Assembly (NCBI RefSeq): GCF_049243985.1
Contig: NC_135386.1
Span: 11,059,328 to 11,123,327, forward strand
Direction of reading: 5' to 3'
DNA: 64,000 nucleotides
From: Paroedura picta
Taxonomy: Eukaryota; Chordata; Lepidosauria; Squamata; Gekkonidae
Shown: in pieces, positions 1 to 11,834 of the stretch
How positions within the stretch are numbered: the stretch's first letter is position 1
Layout of the letters: each line of letters opens with the position of its first letter
Program-made: the position numbers and the translations under genes
Notes under the pieces: generated by a model
What the model saw: only the letters and a program-made list of their open reading frames with translations
Told to the model about the DNA's origin: nothing
Database searches by the model: none

Positions 1-2361
1 ATAATGACAACAAAAGCCCAGAAAGCCCCAGGGCCGGATGGACTGAGTGCAATATATTACAAGAAGATGAGTCATGTTGTCTCTCCACATCTACTTCAAC
101 TAGTGAATGAGATTATAGACAATCCTGGAAAATCTCTCCCAAAATCATGGCAACAGGCCTCAATAACACTTATTCACAAAGAAGGAGGAGACACGAACTC
201 ACCCAACTCGTATAGACCAATCTCTCTGCTAAATGTGGACTACAAAATCTTGGCAAAAATCTTAGCAGAAAGACTGAAAAAATGCATCGGAGACGTTATA
301 CATCAAGATCAAACTGGATTCATGCCAAAAAGATTAATGAGAAATAACATAAGATTTGTATTGAATGTGGCAGACTACGTGCGTAAAGAAAAGTTGAAGG
401 CCGCTTTTATATTCCTGGATGCGGAGAAAGCCTTCGACAACGTTAGTTGGGATTTCCTATTTGAAACACTGAAAGCAACCGATTGTGGTGGTACTTTCCT
501 GGAATTCATCAGACAAATATATTCGGAACAAGAAGCCAGAATCTTAATAAATGGAATGCTTACAAAACAATCCATTAAAATAGGTAAAGGCACCAGACAA
601 GGATGTCCTTTGTCTCCATTGTTATTTAACCTGGTACTGGAAATGCTGACAACTAAGATAAGAGCCACAGAGGAGATCATGGGAATCAAAATAGATGATC
701 AGGAATTCAAATTAAAATGTTATGCTGATGATGTAGTGTGTACTGTCATGAACCCAAAAGCGTCAATTCCCCCTCTCCTGGAACTACTGAAAGACTTTGG
801 GCATTACTCAGGGTACAAAATAAATAAGGATAAAACAAAAATCGTTTTACAGGGAGCCACAGATCTCGAAGTGCAAAATATCAACCGAAAAACCGGATGT
901 GAGACAAATCCCAAATGGGTGAAATATCTGGGAATCTACCTAGACAAAGAATTCCAAGAACTCTTCATTGGTAACTATGAAAGACTCTGGAAGAACATGC
1001 AACTGGATATCAAAAGATGGAACGAGTTAAAACTGTCCTGGTCAGCTCGAATGGCTACGGTCAAGATGAACCTGTTGCCTAAATTCAACTTTTTGTTCCA
1101 AATGTTACCAATAGTGGTCCAGGAGAAAACGCTAAGAAAATGGCAATCAGCGATTAACAAATTTATTTGGAGTGGAAAAAGGCCAAGAGTTGCTTTTAAA
1201 ATACTTCAAGACGTGAAGGAGAGAGGAGGCCAAGGTGTACCTAATTTAAAACTATACAAAGACGCAGCAACACTTACATACATAGTGGACTGGATACGGG
1301 AACCGCACTCAAGAGAATTGGTATTTGAAAGAAAAACCATGGGTAACAGTTTTCATGAAAGACTATGGCCAGCAGGAAAACAAAAACAAAAAGTAGTAGC
1401 AAATACCTGGACTAGTGGGCTTATGAATGTATGGTCAAGATATAATAAGAGACTTTCCCCCACACCATCAATATTGAAATCGCCAATTGAGGCACATTTT
1501 GGTAAAGCTCAACAAAAAAGGTTGACCTGTATTCAGTACAAAGACTTAATATCAAAGACTGGTAAGCTTAAGGATATACAAACAATAAAGGATGAAGGAG
1601 TAGAAATTCAATGGTTAGAGTACAACCAACTAGTATCCAGATTTAAAGCAGAGTTCCAGCAACCATTAAATCTAGAGGCCCCAATACCAGAGTTTGAAAA
1701 CTTAGTAATCCAAGATAAACCACATTTACAGGGCCAAATATATAAACTGTTACTAAGGTACGAGACAGAAATGGAACGGGTAAAGCCATGTATGATCAAA
1801 TGGATGCAAAATATTGAGACTAATGTGACAATGGAACAATGGGAGTTAGTATGGTCTAGAATACCAAAGTATACCAACAGTCAAATACTTAAAGAAAATT
1901 GGTACAAAATGTTTTATAGGTGGTATGTAACTCCAAAAGTGATCGCTAAAATTGCCAAAAATTGTAACAACAAATGTTGGAAATGTGATGATAAAGTAGG
2001 TTCTTTTTTTCATATGTGGTGGAGATGTGAAAAAGTTTATAAGTTTTGGGCAAAAATACATACTATTATGCAGAAAATGTGGGGTCTTAGATTCCCTATG
2101 AAAGCTGAAGCTATGTTATTAAGTGTTCCTCCTCAGTGCCTCCCAACCCACACACAGAGCTTCTTCTTCTACGCGACGACGGCAGCAAGACTAGAATTGG
2201 CCAAGAAATGGAAAACGCAAGAACTACCCTCGACAGAAGACTGGCTGAACAAACTAGCTGACTTTGCCAAGATGGCTAAACTGACACTGATAATTAATGG
2301 AAAAACAGAAGAGGCCTTTCTAGAACAATGGGGCCCTTACCTGAACTATCTAAAAAAATAA
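1..2361 (+). CDS. L1 ORF2 protein, C-terminal ~786 residues (reverse transcriptase and Cys-rich end)
   Basis: This is the reverse transcriptase and C-terminal region of an L1-clade ORF2, the enzyme that copies L1 RNA into the genome by target-primed reverse transcription. Visible RT blocks in order are KAPGPDG near the left edge, NSYRPISLL at about 210-240, FLDAEKAFD at about 415-440, RQGCPLSPLLFNL at about 595-630 and the catalytic YADD at 721-732. A Cys-rich C-terminal motif (CNNKCWKC, then H and C) lies at about 1965-2030. The frame is open from the first base, so the ATG at position 4 is not the true start; endonuclease and ORF1 are outside the window. About 786 uninterrupted codons suggest recent insertion. 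The clade assignment rests on motif order and the short A-rich 3' end. Confidence 0.9.
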   Translation: MMTTKAQKAPGPDGLSAIYYKKMSHVVSPHLLQLVNEIIDNPGKSLPKSWQQASITLIHKEGGDTNSPNSYRPISLLNVDYKILAKILAERLKKCIGDVIHQDQTGFMPKRLMRNNIRFVLNVADYVRKEKLKAAFIFLDAEKAFDNVSWDFLFETLKATDCGGTFLEFIRQIYSEQEARILINGMLTKQSIKIGKGTRQGCPLSPLLFNLVLEMLTTKIRATEEIMGIKIDDQEFKLKCYADDVVCTVMNPKASIPPLLELLKDFGHYSGYKINKDKTKIVLQGATDLEVQNINRKTGCETNPKWVKYLGIYLDKEFQELFIGNYERLWKNMQLDIKRWNELKLSWSARMATVKMNLLPKFNFLFQMLPIVVQEKTLRKWQSAINKFIWSGKRPRVAFKILQDVKERGGQGVPNLKLYKDAATLTYIVDWIREPHSRELVFERKTMGNSFHERLWPAGKQKQKVVANTWTSGLMNVWSRYNKRLSPTPSILKSPIEAHFGKAQQKRLTCIQYKDLISKTGKLKDIQTIKDEGVEIQWLEYNQLVSRFKAEFQQPLNLEAPIPEFENLVIQDKPHLQGQIYKLLLRYETEMERVKPCMIKWMQNIETNVTMEQWELVWSRIPKYTNSQILKENWYKMFYRWYVTPKVIAKIAKNCNNKCWKCDDKVGSFFHMWWRCEKVYKFWAKIHTIMQKMWGLRFPMKAEAMLLSVPPQCLPTHTQSFFFYATTAARLELAKKWKTQELPSTEDWLNKLADFAKMAKLTLIINGKTEEAFLEQWGPYLNYLKK

Positions 2362-2505
2362 CACAAAGGGGATTGAAACAGGGAACCAAATGTATTAAAT
2401 GAAGAGCATAGTCCTCTTTTTTCTGTATTGACAACATAGATTGCATATATCTTACTGTCTTTAATTTTGGAAAATAAAAATAAAAACTTTATAAAAAAAG
2501 AAAAC
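1..2505 (+). mobile_element. L1 LINE, 3' portion (ORF2 part, short 3' UTR, A-rich tail)
   Basis: The element enters from the left edge and ends in an A-rich tail (AAAATAAAAATAAAAAC, then TATAAAAAAAG) directly before the first satellite monomer. The 3' UTR is only about 140 bp. ORF2 is open throughout, so the copy is probably young. The 5' half lies outside the window. Confidence 0.9.
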
Positions 2506-5500
2506 ACTAGAAGTCAGAGTGTAAGAAAACCTGCAGCTGGAATCTGGAGACCTATGAAATGACATCACAAAGCACTCACCTATGTTGCCCGGGAGGGAAG
2601 GGGATGACTGCTATGGGCTTGGGGTATATAAGAACACACTAGAAGTCAGAGTGTAAGAAAACCTCCAGGTAGAATCTGGAGACCTATGAAATGACATCAC
2701 AAAGCACTCACCTATGTTGCCCCAGAGAGAAGGGGATGCCTGCTATGGGCAAGGGGTATTTCAGAACACACTAGTAGTCAGAGTGTAAGAAAACCTCCAG
2801 CTAGAATCTGGAGACCTATGAAATGACATCACAAAGCACTCACCTATGTTGCCCCAGAGAGAAGGGGATGCCTGCTATGGGCAAGGGGTATTTCAGAACA
2901 CACTAGTAGTCAGAGTGTAAGAAAACCTCCAGCTAGAATCTGGAGACCTATGAAATGACATCACAAAGCACTCACCTATGTTGCCCCAGAGAGAAGGGGA
3001 TGCCTGCTATGGGCTTGGGGTATATCAGAACACACTAGTAATCAGAGTGTAAGAAAACCTCCAGCTAGAACCTGGAGACCTATGAAATGACATCACAAAC
3101 CACTCACCTATGTTGCTCGGGAGGGAAGGGGATGCCTGCTATGGGCTTGGGGTATATCAGAACACACTTGTAATCAGAGTGTAAGAAAACCTCCAGCTAG
3201 AAACTGGAGACCTATGAAATGACATCACAAAGCGCTCGCCTGAGTTGCCCCAAAAAGAAGGGGATGCCTGCTATGGAGAAAGGGATATATCAGAACACGT
3301 AATCAGAGTGTAAGAAAACCTGCAGCTAGAATCTGGAGACCTATGAAATGACATCACAAAGCACTCACCTATGTTGCCCCGGAGAGAAGGGCTTGACTGC
3401 TATTGGCTAGGGGTATATCAGAACACACTAGATGTCAGAGTATAAGAAAACCTGCAGCTAGAATCTGGAGACCTATGAAATGACATCACAAAGCACTCAC
3501 CTATGTTGCCCTGGAGAGAAGAGGATGCCTGCTATTGGCTAGGGGTATATCAGAACACACTAGTAGTCAGAGTGTAAGAAAACCACCAGGTAGAAACTGG
3601 AGACCTATGAGATATCATCACAAAGCACTCACCTATGTTGCCCAGGAGGGAAGGGGATGCCTGCTGTGGGCTAGGGGTATATCAGAACACAATAGTAGTC
3701 AGAGTGTAAGAAAACCTCCAGATAGAAACTGGAGACCTATGTAATGACATCACAAAGCACTCACCTATGTTGCCCGGGAGGGAAGGGGATGCCTGCTATG
3801 GGCTTGGGGTATATGAGAAAACACTAGAAGTCAGAGTGTAAGAAAACCTCCAGCTAGAATCTGGAGACCTATGAAATGACATCACAAAGCACTCACCTAT
3901 GTTGCCCCAGAGAGAAGGGGATGCCTGCTATGGGCAAGGGGTATTTCAGAACACACTAGAAGTCAGAGTGTAAGAAAACCTCCAGCTAGAATCTGGAGAC
4001 CTATGAAATGACATCACAAAGCACTCACCTATGTTGCCCCAGAGAGAAGGGGATGCCTGCTATGGGCTTGGGGTATATCAGAACACACTAGTAATCAGAG
4101 TGTAAGAAAACCTCCAGCTAGAACCTGGAGACCTATGAAATGACATCACAAACCACTCACCTATGTTGCTCGGGAGGGAAGGGGATGCCTGCTATGGGCT
4201 TGGGGTATATCAGACCACACTTGTAATCAGAGTGTAAGAAAACCTCCAGCTAGAAACTGGAGACCTATGAAATGACATCACAAAGCGCTCGCCTGAGTTG
4301 CCCCAAAAAGAAGGGGATGCCTGCTATGGAGAAAGGGATATATCAGAACACGTAATCAGAGTGTAAGAAAACCTGCAGCTAGAATCTGGAGACCTATGAA
4401 ATGACATCACAAAGCACTCACCTATGTTGCCCCAAAGAAGGGGATGCCTGCTATGGGCTTGGGGTATATAAGAACACACCAGTAGTCAGAGTGTAAGAAA
4501 ACCTCCAGCTAGAATCTGGAGACCTATGAAATGACATCACAAAGCACTCACCTATGTTGCCCCAGAGAGAAGGGGATGCCTGCTATGGGCTTGGGGTATA
4601 TCAGAACACACTAGTAATCAGAGTGTAAGAAAACCTCCAGCTAGCACCTGGAGACCTATGAAATGACATCACAAACCACTCACCTATGTTGCTCGGGAGG
4701 GAAGGGGATGCCTGCTATGGGCTTGGGGTATATCAGACCACACTTGTAATCAGAGTGTAAGAAAACCTCCAGCTAGAAACTGGAGACCTATGAAATGACA
4801 TCACAAAGCGCTCGCCTGAGTTGCCCCAAAAAGAAGGGGATGCCTGCTATGGAGAAAGGGATATATCAGAACACGTAATCAGAGTGTAAGAAAACCTGCA
4901 GCTAGAATCTGGAGACCTATGAAATGACATCACAAAGCACTCACCTATGTTGCCCTGGAGAGAAGAGGATGCCTGCTATTGGCTAGGGGTATATCAGAAC
5001 ACACTAGTAGTCAGAGTGTAAGAAAACCACCAGGTAGAAACTGGAGACCTATGAGATATCATCACAAGGCACTCACCTATGTTGCCCAGGAGGGAAGGGG
5101 ATGCCTGCTGTGGGCTTGGGGTATATCAGAACATACTAGTAGTCAGAGTGTAAGAAAACCTCCAGGTAGAATCTGGAGACCTATGAGATATCATCACAAA
5201 GCACTCACCTATGTTGCCCAGGAGGGAAGGGGATGCCTGCTATTGGCTAGGGGTATATCAGAACACAATAGTAGTCAGAGTGTAAGAAAACCTCCAGGTA
5301 GAATCTGGAGACCTATGAGATATCATCACAAAGCACTCGCCTGAGTTGCCCCAGAGAGAAGGGGATGCCTGCTATGGAGAAAGGGATATATCCGAACACA
5401 CTTGTAATTAGAGTGTAAGAAAACCTCCAGCTAGAATCTGGAGACCTATGTAATGACATCACAAAGCACTCACCTGAGTTGCCCCAGAAAGAAGGGGATG

Positions 5501-8001
5501 CCTGCTATGGAGAAAGGGATATATCAGAACACACTTGTAATCAGAGTGTAAGAAAACCTCCAGCTAGAATCTGGAGACCTATGAAATGACATCACAAAGC
5601 TCTCATCTATGTTGCCCCAGAGAGAAGGGGATGCCTGCTATGGGCCTGGGGTATTTCAGAACACACTAGTAGTCAGAGTGTAAGAAAACCTGCAGCTAGA
5701 ATCTGGAGAACTATGAAATTACATCACAAAGCACTCACCTATGTTGCCCCAGAGAGAAGGGCTTGCCTGCTATTGGCTATGGGTATATCAGAACACACCA
5801 GTAGTCAGAGTGTAAGAAAACATCCAGCTATAAACTGGAAACCTATGTAATGACATCACAAAGCACTCACCTATGTTGCCCCGGAGAGAAGGGCTTGATT
5901 GCTATTGGCTAGGGGTATATCAGAACACACTAGAAGTCAGAGTATAAGAAAACCTGCAGCTAGAATCTGGAGACCTATGAAATGACATCACAAAGCACTC
6001 ACCTATGTTGCCCCGGAGAGAAGGGGATGCCTGCTATGGGCAAGGGGTATATCAGAACACACAAGTAGTCAGAGTGTAAGAAAACCTCCAGCTAGAATCT
6101 GGAGACCTATGAAATGACATCACAAAGCACTCACCTATGTTGCCCCAGAGAGAAGGGGATGCCTGCTATGGGCCTGGGGTATTTCAGAACACACTAGTAG
6201 TCAGAGTGTAAGAAAACCTGCAGCTAGAATCTGGAGAACTATGAAATTACATCACAAAGCACTCACCTATGTTGCCCCAGAGAGAAGGGCTTGCCTGCTA
6301 TTGGCTATGGGTATATCAGAACACACCAGTAGTCAGAGTGTAAGAAAACATCCAGCTATAAACTGGAAACCTATGTAATGACATCACAAAGCACTCACCT
6401 ATGTTGCCCCGGAGAGAAGGTCTTGATTGCTATTGGCTAGGGGTATATCAGAACACACTAGAAGTCAGAGTATAAGAAAACCTGCAGCTAGGATCTGGAG
6501 ACCTATGAAATGACATCACAAAGCACTCACCTATATTGCCCGGGACGGAAAGGGATGCCTGCTATGGGCTTGGGTTATATCAGAACACACCAGAAGTCAG
6601 AGTGTAAGAAAACCTCCAGCTAGAAACTGGAGACCTATGAAATGACATCACAAAGCGCTCGCCTGAGTTGCCCCAGAAAGAAGGGGATGCCTGCTATGGA
6701 GAAAGAGATATATCAGAACACACTAGTAGTCAAAGTGTAAGAAAACCTCCAGCTAGAAACTGGAGACCTATGAAATGACATCACAAAGCACTCACCTATG
6801 TTGCCCCAAAGAGAAGGGGATGCCTGCTATGGAGAAAGGGATATATCCGAACACACTAGTAATCAGAGTGTAAGAAAACCTGCAGCTAGAACCTGGAGAC
6901 CTATGAAATGACATCACAAAGCACTCACCTATGTTGCCCGGGAGGGAAGGGGATGCCTGCTATTGGCTAGGGGTATATAAGAACACACTAGTTGTCAGAG
7001 TGTAAGAAAACCTCCAGGTAGAGACTGGAGACCTATGAAATGACATCACAAAGCACTCACCTATGTTGCCCGGGAGGGAAGGGGATTCCTGCTATTGGCT
7101 AGGGGTATATCAGAACACACTAGAAGTCAGAGTGTAAGAAAACCTCCAGGTAGAGACTGGAGACCTATGAAATGACATCACAAAGCACTCACCTATGTTG
7201 CCCGGGAGGGAAGGGGATGCCTGCTATTGGCTAGGGGTATATAAGAACACACTAGTTGTCAGAGTGTAAGAAAACCTCCAGGTAGAGACTGGAGACCTAT
7301 GAAATGACATCACAAAGCACTCACCTATGTTGCCCGGGAGGGAAGGGGATGCCTGCTATTGGCTAGGGGTATATCAGAACACACTAGTTGTCAGAGTGTA
7401 AGAAAACCTCCAGGTAGAGACTGGAGACCTATGAAATGACAACACAAAGCGCTCGCCTGAGTTGCCCCAGAGAGAAGGGGATGCCTGCTATGGAGAAAGG
7501 GATATACCAAACACACTTGTAATCAGAGTGTAAGAAAACCTCCAGCTAGAATCTGGAGACCTATGAAATGACATCACAAAGCACTCACCTATGTTGCCCC
7601 GGAGAGAAGAGGATGCCTGCTATTGGCTAGGGGTATATCAGAACACACTAGAAGTCAGAGTGTAATAAAACCTCCATCTATAAAATGGAAACCTATGAAA
7701 TGACATCACAAAACGCTCACCGATTTTCCCCCGAAGAGAAGGGGATGCCTGCTATGGGCTTGGGGTATATCAGAACACACTAGTAGTCAGAATGTAAGAA
7801 AAACTCCAGCTGGAAAATGGAAAGCTTTGAAATGACATCACATTTGGGGGATATCAGAACACACTAGTAGTCAGAGTGGAAGAAAACCTACAGCTAGAAA
7901 CTGTGGACATGCTGAAATGACATCACAAAGCGCTCGCCTAATTTGCCCTGGAGAGAAGGGGATGCCTGCTATTGCTAGAGGGGATGTCAGAACACACTAG
8001 T
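2506..8001 (+). repeat. Satellite array, ~131-bp monomer, about 42 copies
   Basis: Head-to-tail monomers of about 130-132 bp run from the L1 tail to a CR1 3' end. Each has recognisable blocks: AACACACTAGTAGTCAGAG, GTAAGAAAACCTCCAG, CTGGAGACCTATGAAATGAC, ATCACAAAGCACTCACC and GGGGATGCCTGCTAT. Monomers differ by substitutions and small indels and fall into subtypes arranged in higher-order repeats: a 528-bp tetramer near 5.64-6.70 kb, a ~262-bp dimer near 6.96-7.44 kb, and a block repeated at about 2997, 4057 and 4587. Short reading frames across monomers have no coding support. Confidence 0.95.
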
Positions 8002-8330
8002 AGTCAGAGAGCAAGAATGCTGTTCCCATTGGCTGCAGAGGAAAAGACACATAGTAATGGGTTTAAACTACAACGATATAGGCTAGATATCAGGAAAAGA
8101 ATTTTCACAGTCAGAGTAATTCAGCAGTGGAATAGGCTGCCTAAGCAGGTGGTGAGCTCCCCCTCACTGGCAGTCTTCAAGCAAAGGTTGGATACACACT
8201 TTTCTTGGATGCTTTAGGATGCTTAGGGCTGATCCTGCGTTGAGCAGGGGGTTGGACTAGATGGCCTGTATGGCCCCTTCCAACTCTGTGATTCTATGAT
8301 TCAATGATTCTATGATTCTATTCTATGTCT
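8002..8330 (+). mobile_element. CR1 3' end embedded in a satellite unit
   Basis: This is the last ~70 codons of CR1 ORF2 ([17 protein letters not shown], stop near 8215) followed by the CR1 3' UTR (GTTGGACTAGATGGCC) and ATTCTATG tail repeats. The left junction (TAGTCAGAG into AGCAAGAATGCTG) and right junction (TTCTATTCTATG into the satellite) are the same as in the copy at 15836-16141, so this is one old insertion that was later amplified. Confidence 0.9.
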
Positions 8331-8484
8331 TCTATTGGCTGGGGGGATATCTAGTAGTCAGAGTGTAAGAAAACCTCCAGCTAGAGTACTGGAGTACTAT
8401 GAAATGACATCACAAAGCGCTTGCCTAATTTCCCCGGGGAGAGAAGGGGATGCCTGCTATTGCCAGGGGGGATGTCAGAACACA
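8331..8484 (+). repeat. Satellite monomer between CR1-bearing units
   Basis: One diverged monomer (block GTGTAAGAAAACCTCCAG and later GGGGATGCCTGCTATTG) continues the array after the embedded CR1 and leads into the next CR1 junction. Confidence 0.85.
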
Positions 8485-8596
8485 CTAGTAGTCAGAGAGC
8501 AAGAATGCTGTTCCCGTTGGCTGCAGAGGACAGGACACGCAGTAATGGGTTTAAACTACAAGTACAACGATATAGGCTAGATATCGATTATTCTAT
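8485..8596 (+). mobile_element. CR1 3' end, left remnant of a second satellite-embedded copy
   Basis: It has the same satellite/CR1 left junction as the copy at 8002. The CR1 stops after GGCTAGATATC, then ATTCTATG is followed by unrelated DNA. The other end of this copy appears to be the CR1 tail at 15238-15261, on the far side of a 6.6-kb block. Confidence 0.75.
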
Positions 8597-8902
8597 GAAG
8601 CAGAGGAAGGCAGACGCGGCAGAGACGCGCTCTCCAAGTAACCTCCTAGTTAAGTGCTTTTATTTTATTGTTTTAAACATGTTTCATTTTATCTTATTAA
8701 ATGCTGCACTCAGCTTTTAAACCAAGTAGCCTCCACAAAGCTGCAGCAAATTAACAATTAACATCTACACCTACTTATATTGCCTGACCTTGGGCTTCCA
8801 CAGCTTTTAACATAAGAACAGTTAAAACAGTAGCTGGGACAGCTGTGGGTTTGGAGTGGATGTGTACGGAAAGGGAAAACACCAGAGGTGAAGTAACTTA
8901 AA

Positions 8903-10588
8903 ATGGGGGTGCATAAACGAGCAAGAGATACCGAATCTGAGGATCATTTCCTCCCTGCCTCTAAACAATCAAAGATGAGAGACTATTTTGTAGCAACAGG
9001 CTCCTTACTCACCCAAACCCCTGATTCCAATCAATTTGCACCTTTGGCAGATGTTCTGGATGATTCCTCTGGAAACTCTGCTTTGGATATTGCTAGAGGA
9101 GAGGTTGACGTAGATTTGGAGAACTCAGACCCCCCTCCAGATGATGGGAGCATGAAGGGGGTTGATTATGCACCGGCTGACTTGCTCTTATTGACTGCAA
9201 AAACAATAGACTATATCTGCAAAGTACTATCTTCATTGCATGAGAAAGTGCACAACCTAATTGCTAGGGTCTCTGACTTAGAGCCTCTTGTGGCGCAGAG
9301 TGGTAAGGCAGCTGTCTGACAGCTTTGCCCATAAGGCTGGGAGTTCAATCCCAGCAGCCGGCTCAAGGTTGACTCAGCCTTCCATCCTTCCGAGGTCGGT
9401 AAAATGAGTACCCAGCTTGCTGGGGGGTAAACGGTAATGACTGGGGAAGGCACTGGCAAACCACCCCGTATTGAGTCTGCCAAGAAAACGCTAGAGGGCG
9501 TCACCCCAAGGGTCAGACATGACTCGGTGCTTGCACAGGGGATACCTTTACCTTTACCTTTACCTGACTTAGATGGTAAGAGCTCCAAATTCAAAGAGTC
9601 CACCCTACATTAAGAGCCTTCACCAGGTACAACTACTGCCCCACAACAGGGTGCTTTTGCTTTAAAAATCACCAATACTCCCACACGGCTGCATGATAGA
9701 GGAAGTGAAGCTACCTATCACCTGGTTTTGCAGCCACACAAGGTCAGCTTAACTGTTTGTAGCTTTAAGGGTTACATCCCCTCTTGGAGATCCAAGCTAC
9801 TTGTTAAAAGACACCTGAGAGCCCTTTTGGGTGATCAAGTGAAACATGCTGACCTAATTGCAGTGGAAACGCTACACAATCCCAATCACACACAAAGGGT
9901 CTTACTATCATTCAGCAGCCCCAAAGTACCATCCCTGCTGCTTTGTAACAAACCCCTTCTAAGTGCAAAGGGGTTTTTTCCAGCGCGTGTTTTTAATAAT
10001 ACAACCCTTTTGCCTTTATTTCCTAATTTTAAATCTTTGAGACAGCACAAGCATATTGAGTCTTCTGAGAAGAGGAAAGAAAGAAAAGAAAAAAACCCAA
10101 CTGCCTCAACTGACCTAATCAGCTGGATAGACCTGCCTCCTGGTTTAAAGACCTCCTCGGATCTTTCATCAGATAACGACATCTTAGAGGGAAAATTGTT
10201 GGGCTCCTTTAAAGACTTATCCCCCATGGATCAGCAACTGATCACAGACAGGCTGGAGTACCTGAGAACCAGCTTACTGAAAAGCACAGCCAGCACAACT
10301 CCCTTATCTACTCCGTCAACCCACCCATCAAATATGGATGCGCCTAACCATGACTCCAACATGACTATTATTGCCCCTCATAAAAAGTATTCACCAACGG
10401 AAACAGTGACTGAGATAAATAAATACCTAGGACCACCAACCAATGCTCTTATGACTCAGGGGGAGGGAAACTGCCATAAAAGGGACAATATCGAGACAGC
10501 ACATAGACACAATTGTCCAGGAAAGGGTAATGGCAGTGTTTTCTTTGACCCTAACAAATCTCTTGAGCAGCTAATTGAAACTGATTGA
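8903..10588 (+). pseudogene. ORF1-like region of the LINE, split by a SINE
   Basis: Two open stretches probably form ORF1 of this LINE. 8903-9280 encodes an acidic N-terminal part (TPDSNQFAPLADVLDD region) that ends in a heptad-like stretch, typical of ORF1 coiled coils. After the SINE insertion (9281-9573) a short frame continues to a stop near 9611. 9728-10588 then encodes a 286-residue, Lys/Ser/Thr-rich stretch. No zinc knuckle was recognised. The product would be an RNA-binding particle protein by analogy with other LINE ORF1s; that is inference. The region cannot make one intact protein. Confidence 0.55.
9281..9564 (+). mobile_element. Sauria SINE inserted in LINE ORF1
   Basis: It begins GAGCCTCTTGTGGCGCAGAG with a tRNA-like A box and a B box (GAGTTCAATCCCAGC), and ends in repeated CCTTTA. 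The tail is Bov-B-like, as in Sauria SINEs. Target-site duplication TGACTTAGA flanks both ends (about 9274-9282 and 9565-9573). Confidence 0.95.
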
Positions 10589-10594
10589 CTCTTA

Positions 10595-11668
10595 AAGGAC
10601 CCCTCTCTCCCAGCCATCAAGATCCTCTCCTGGAATGTTGCTGGTTGGAAAAGTAAGGTGAGTGATCCAGATTTCATATGTTTTATCAAAGGTTTTGATG
10701 TGGTTCTATTACAGGAGACATGGTCACATTATGAAATTAGTTTAGAGGGATATGAATCCCATGCAGTATTAGCCTACAAGTCCAAGGGGCGCTACAGAGC
10801 AGGATTAACCCTCTTATGCTCCCAACAGGCAAGCATAGAACTCACTGCTCTATCTGTTTGTAATCCCATTGCTCAGGCCTTCTTCCTAAAATTTTCCAAC
10901 ATAGCTTTAATAGTAATTCATGCTTATTTCCCTCCTTGTCTGGACCAGCAAAACTTGCACTTCCACTGGAGCCGGTTCACAATATTTGTTGAGGAGCTTG
11001 AAGCAAAATTCCCCTTGACTGAAATGCTGCTAGCAGGAGATTTCAACGCAAGGATAGGCAAAGATGGCTCTGCACTCTCAAGGGCACTGGGCTTGGACCC
11101 AGATGAACCCCTACCCAATTGTCTTTCTGATACAAGACATCCCAAAGACTCTCATATAAATAATGCCCGAATCCCATTGGCCAAATTTTGCATACGTTTC
11201 GACAGATTGATACTAAATGGCTCGTTCCCCCAAGATCATCCTGGGGAATTCACATTTGCCTCTGGGAGAGGTAGCAGTGAGATTGACTATATATTGTTTC
11301 CCCCTGCTTTGAAAGACCAATTAGAGGTATGTTGTATTGGAGACCGCATTGATAGCAATCACCTCCCACTGATATTGACCATCAAGACGTCTTCTTCCCT
11401 AAGGTCACCTCCACCAATTATGGGCTCTGAAAATGTCCAAGGTACCCTATGTAAGATCCCGTGGTCACAAAGCACTGCTGGAAAGATCAAACGTCTATTT
11501 ACTGCCAGTACTTTAACAACATTTAACTCCATACCCAACATCAATCATAATCCTTCTGAGGTTATAAAAAATTACAATAATATAATCACTCACATTCATC
11601 AGCTATTTAGCCCCCCAATCAAACTCACAGAAAATAACTCAAAGAAGAACCCTAAATCCCTGGTTTGA
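10595..11668 (+). pseudogene. LINE ORF2 endonuclease (APE/EEP) domain
   Basis: The frame opens with ILSWNVAGWK and continues VVLLQETW (about 10700), GDFNARIGKDG (about 11038-11070), SEIDYILF (about 11278) and SNHLPLI (about 11353). These are the ordered motifs of apurinic-endonuclease-like LINE nucleases, which nick the target DNA. Asn replaces the usual Asp before the catalytic His (SDH becomes SNH). The frame stops at 11668 before the RT domain, so ORF2 is broken here. In an active element this domain and the RT below form one protein. Confidence 0.8.
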
Positions 11669-11834
11669 TGATGGATGCTGCAAATTAAAATCTCAAATCC
11701 GTGCCATTTATCGTGATTATAGGGAATCCAGTGCTAAGGTTATGCCTGCAGAATATTTCCATCTGAAAAATCAATTATATCAACTAACCAAGAAAAAGTA
11801 AAGTGATTATATTAAAAAACAATGGGAACAACTT

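Noticed and set aside
3535-5344. Open frames across satellite monomers (ARGISEHTSSQ-type repeats)
   Set aside because: They are translations of a tandem repeat whose length is close to a multiple of three. Monomers with indels break the frame, and no start, splice or domain support exists.
2506-8001. Regular repeats suggesting a CRISPR array
   Set aside because: The whole ~131-bp monomer is conserved with no unique spacers, and the DNA is from a vertebrate.
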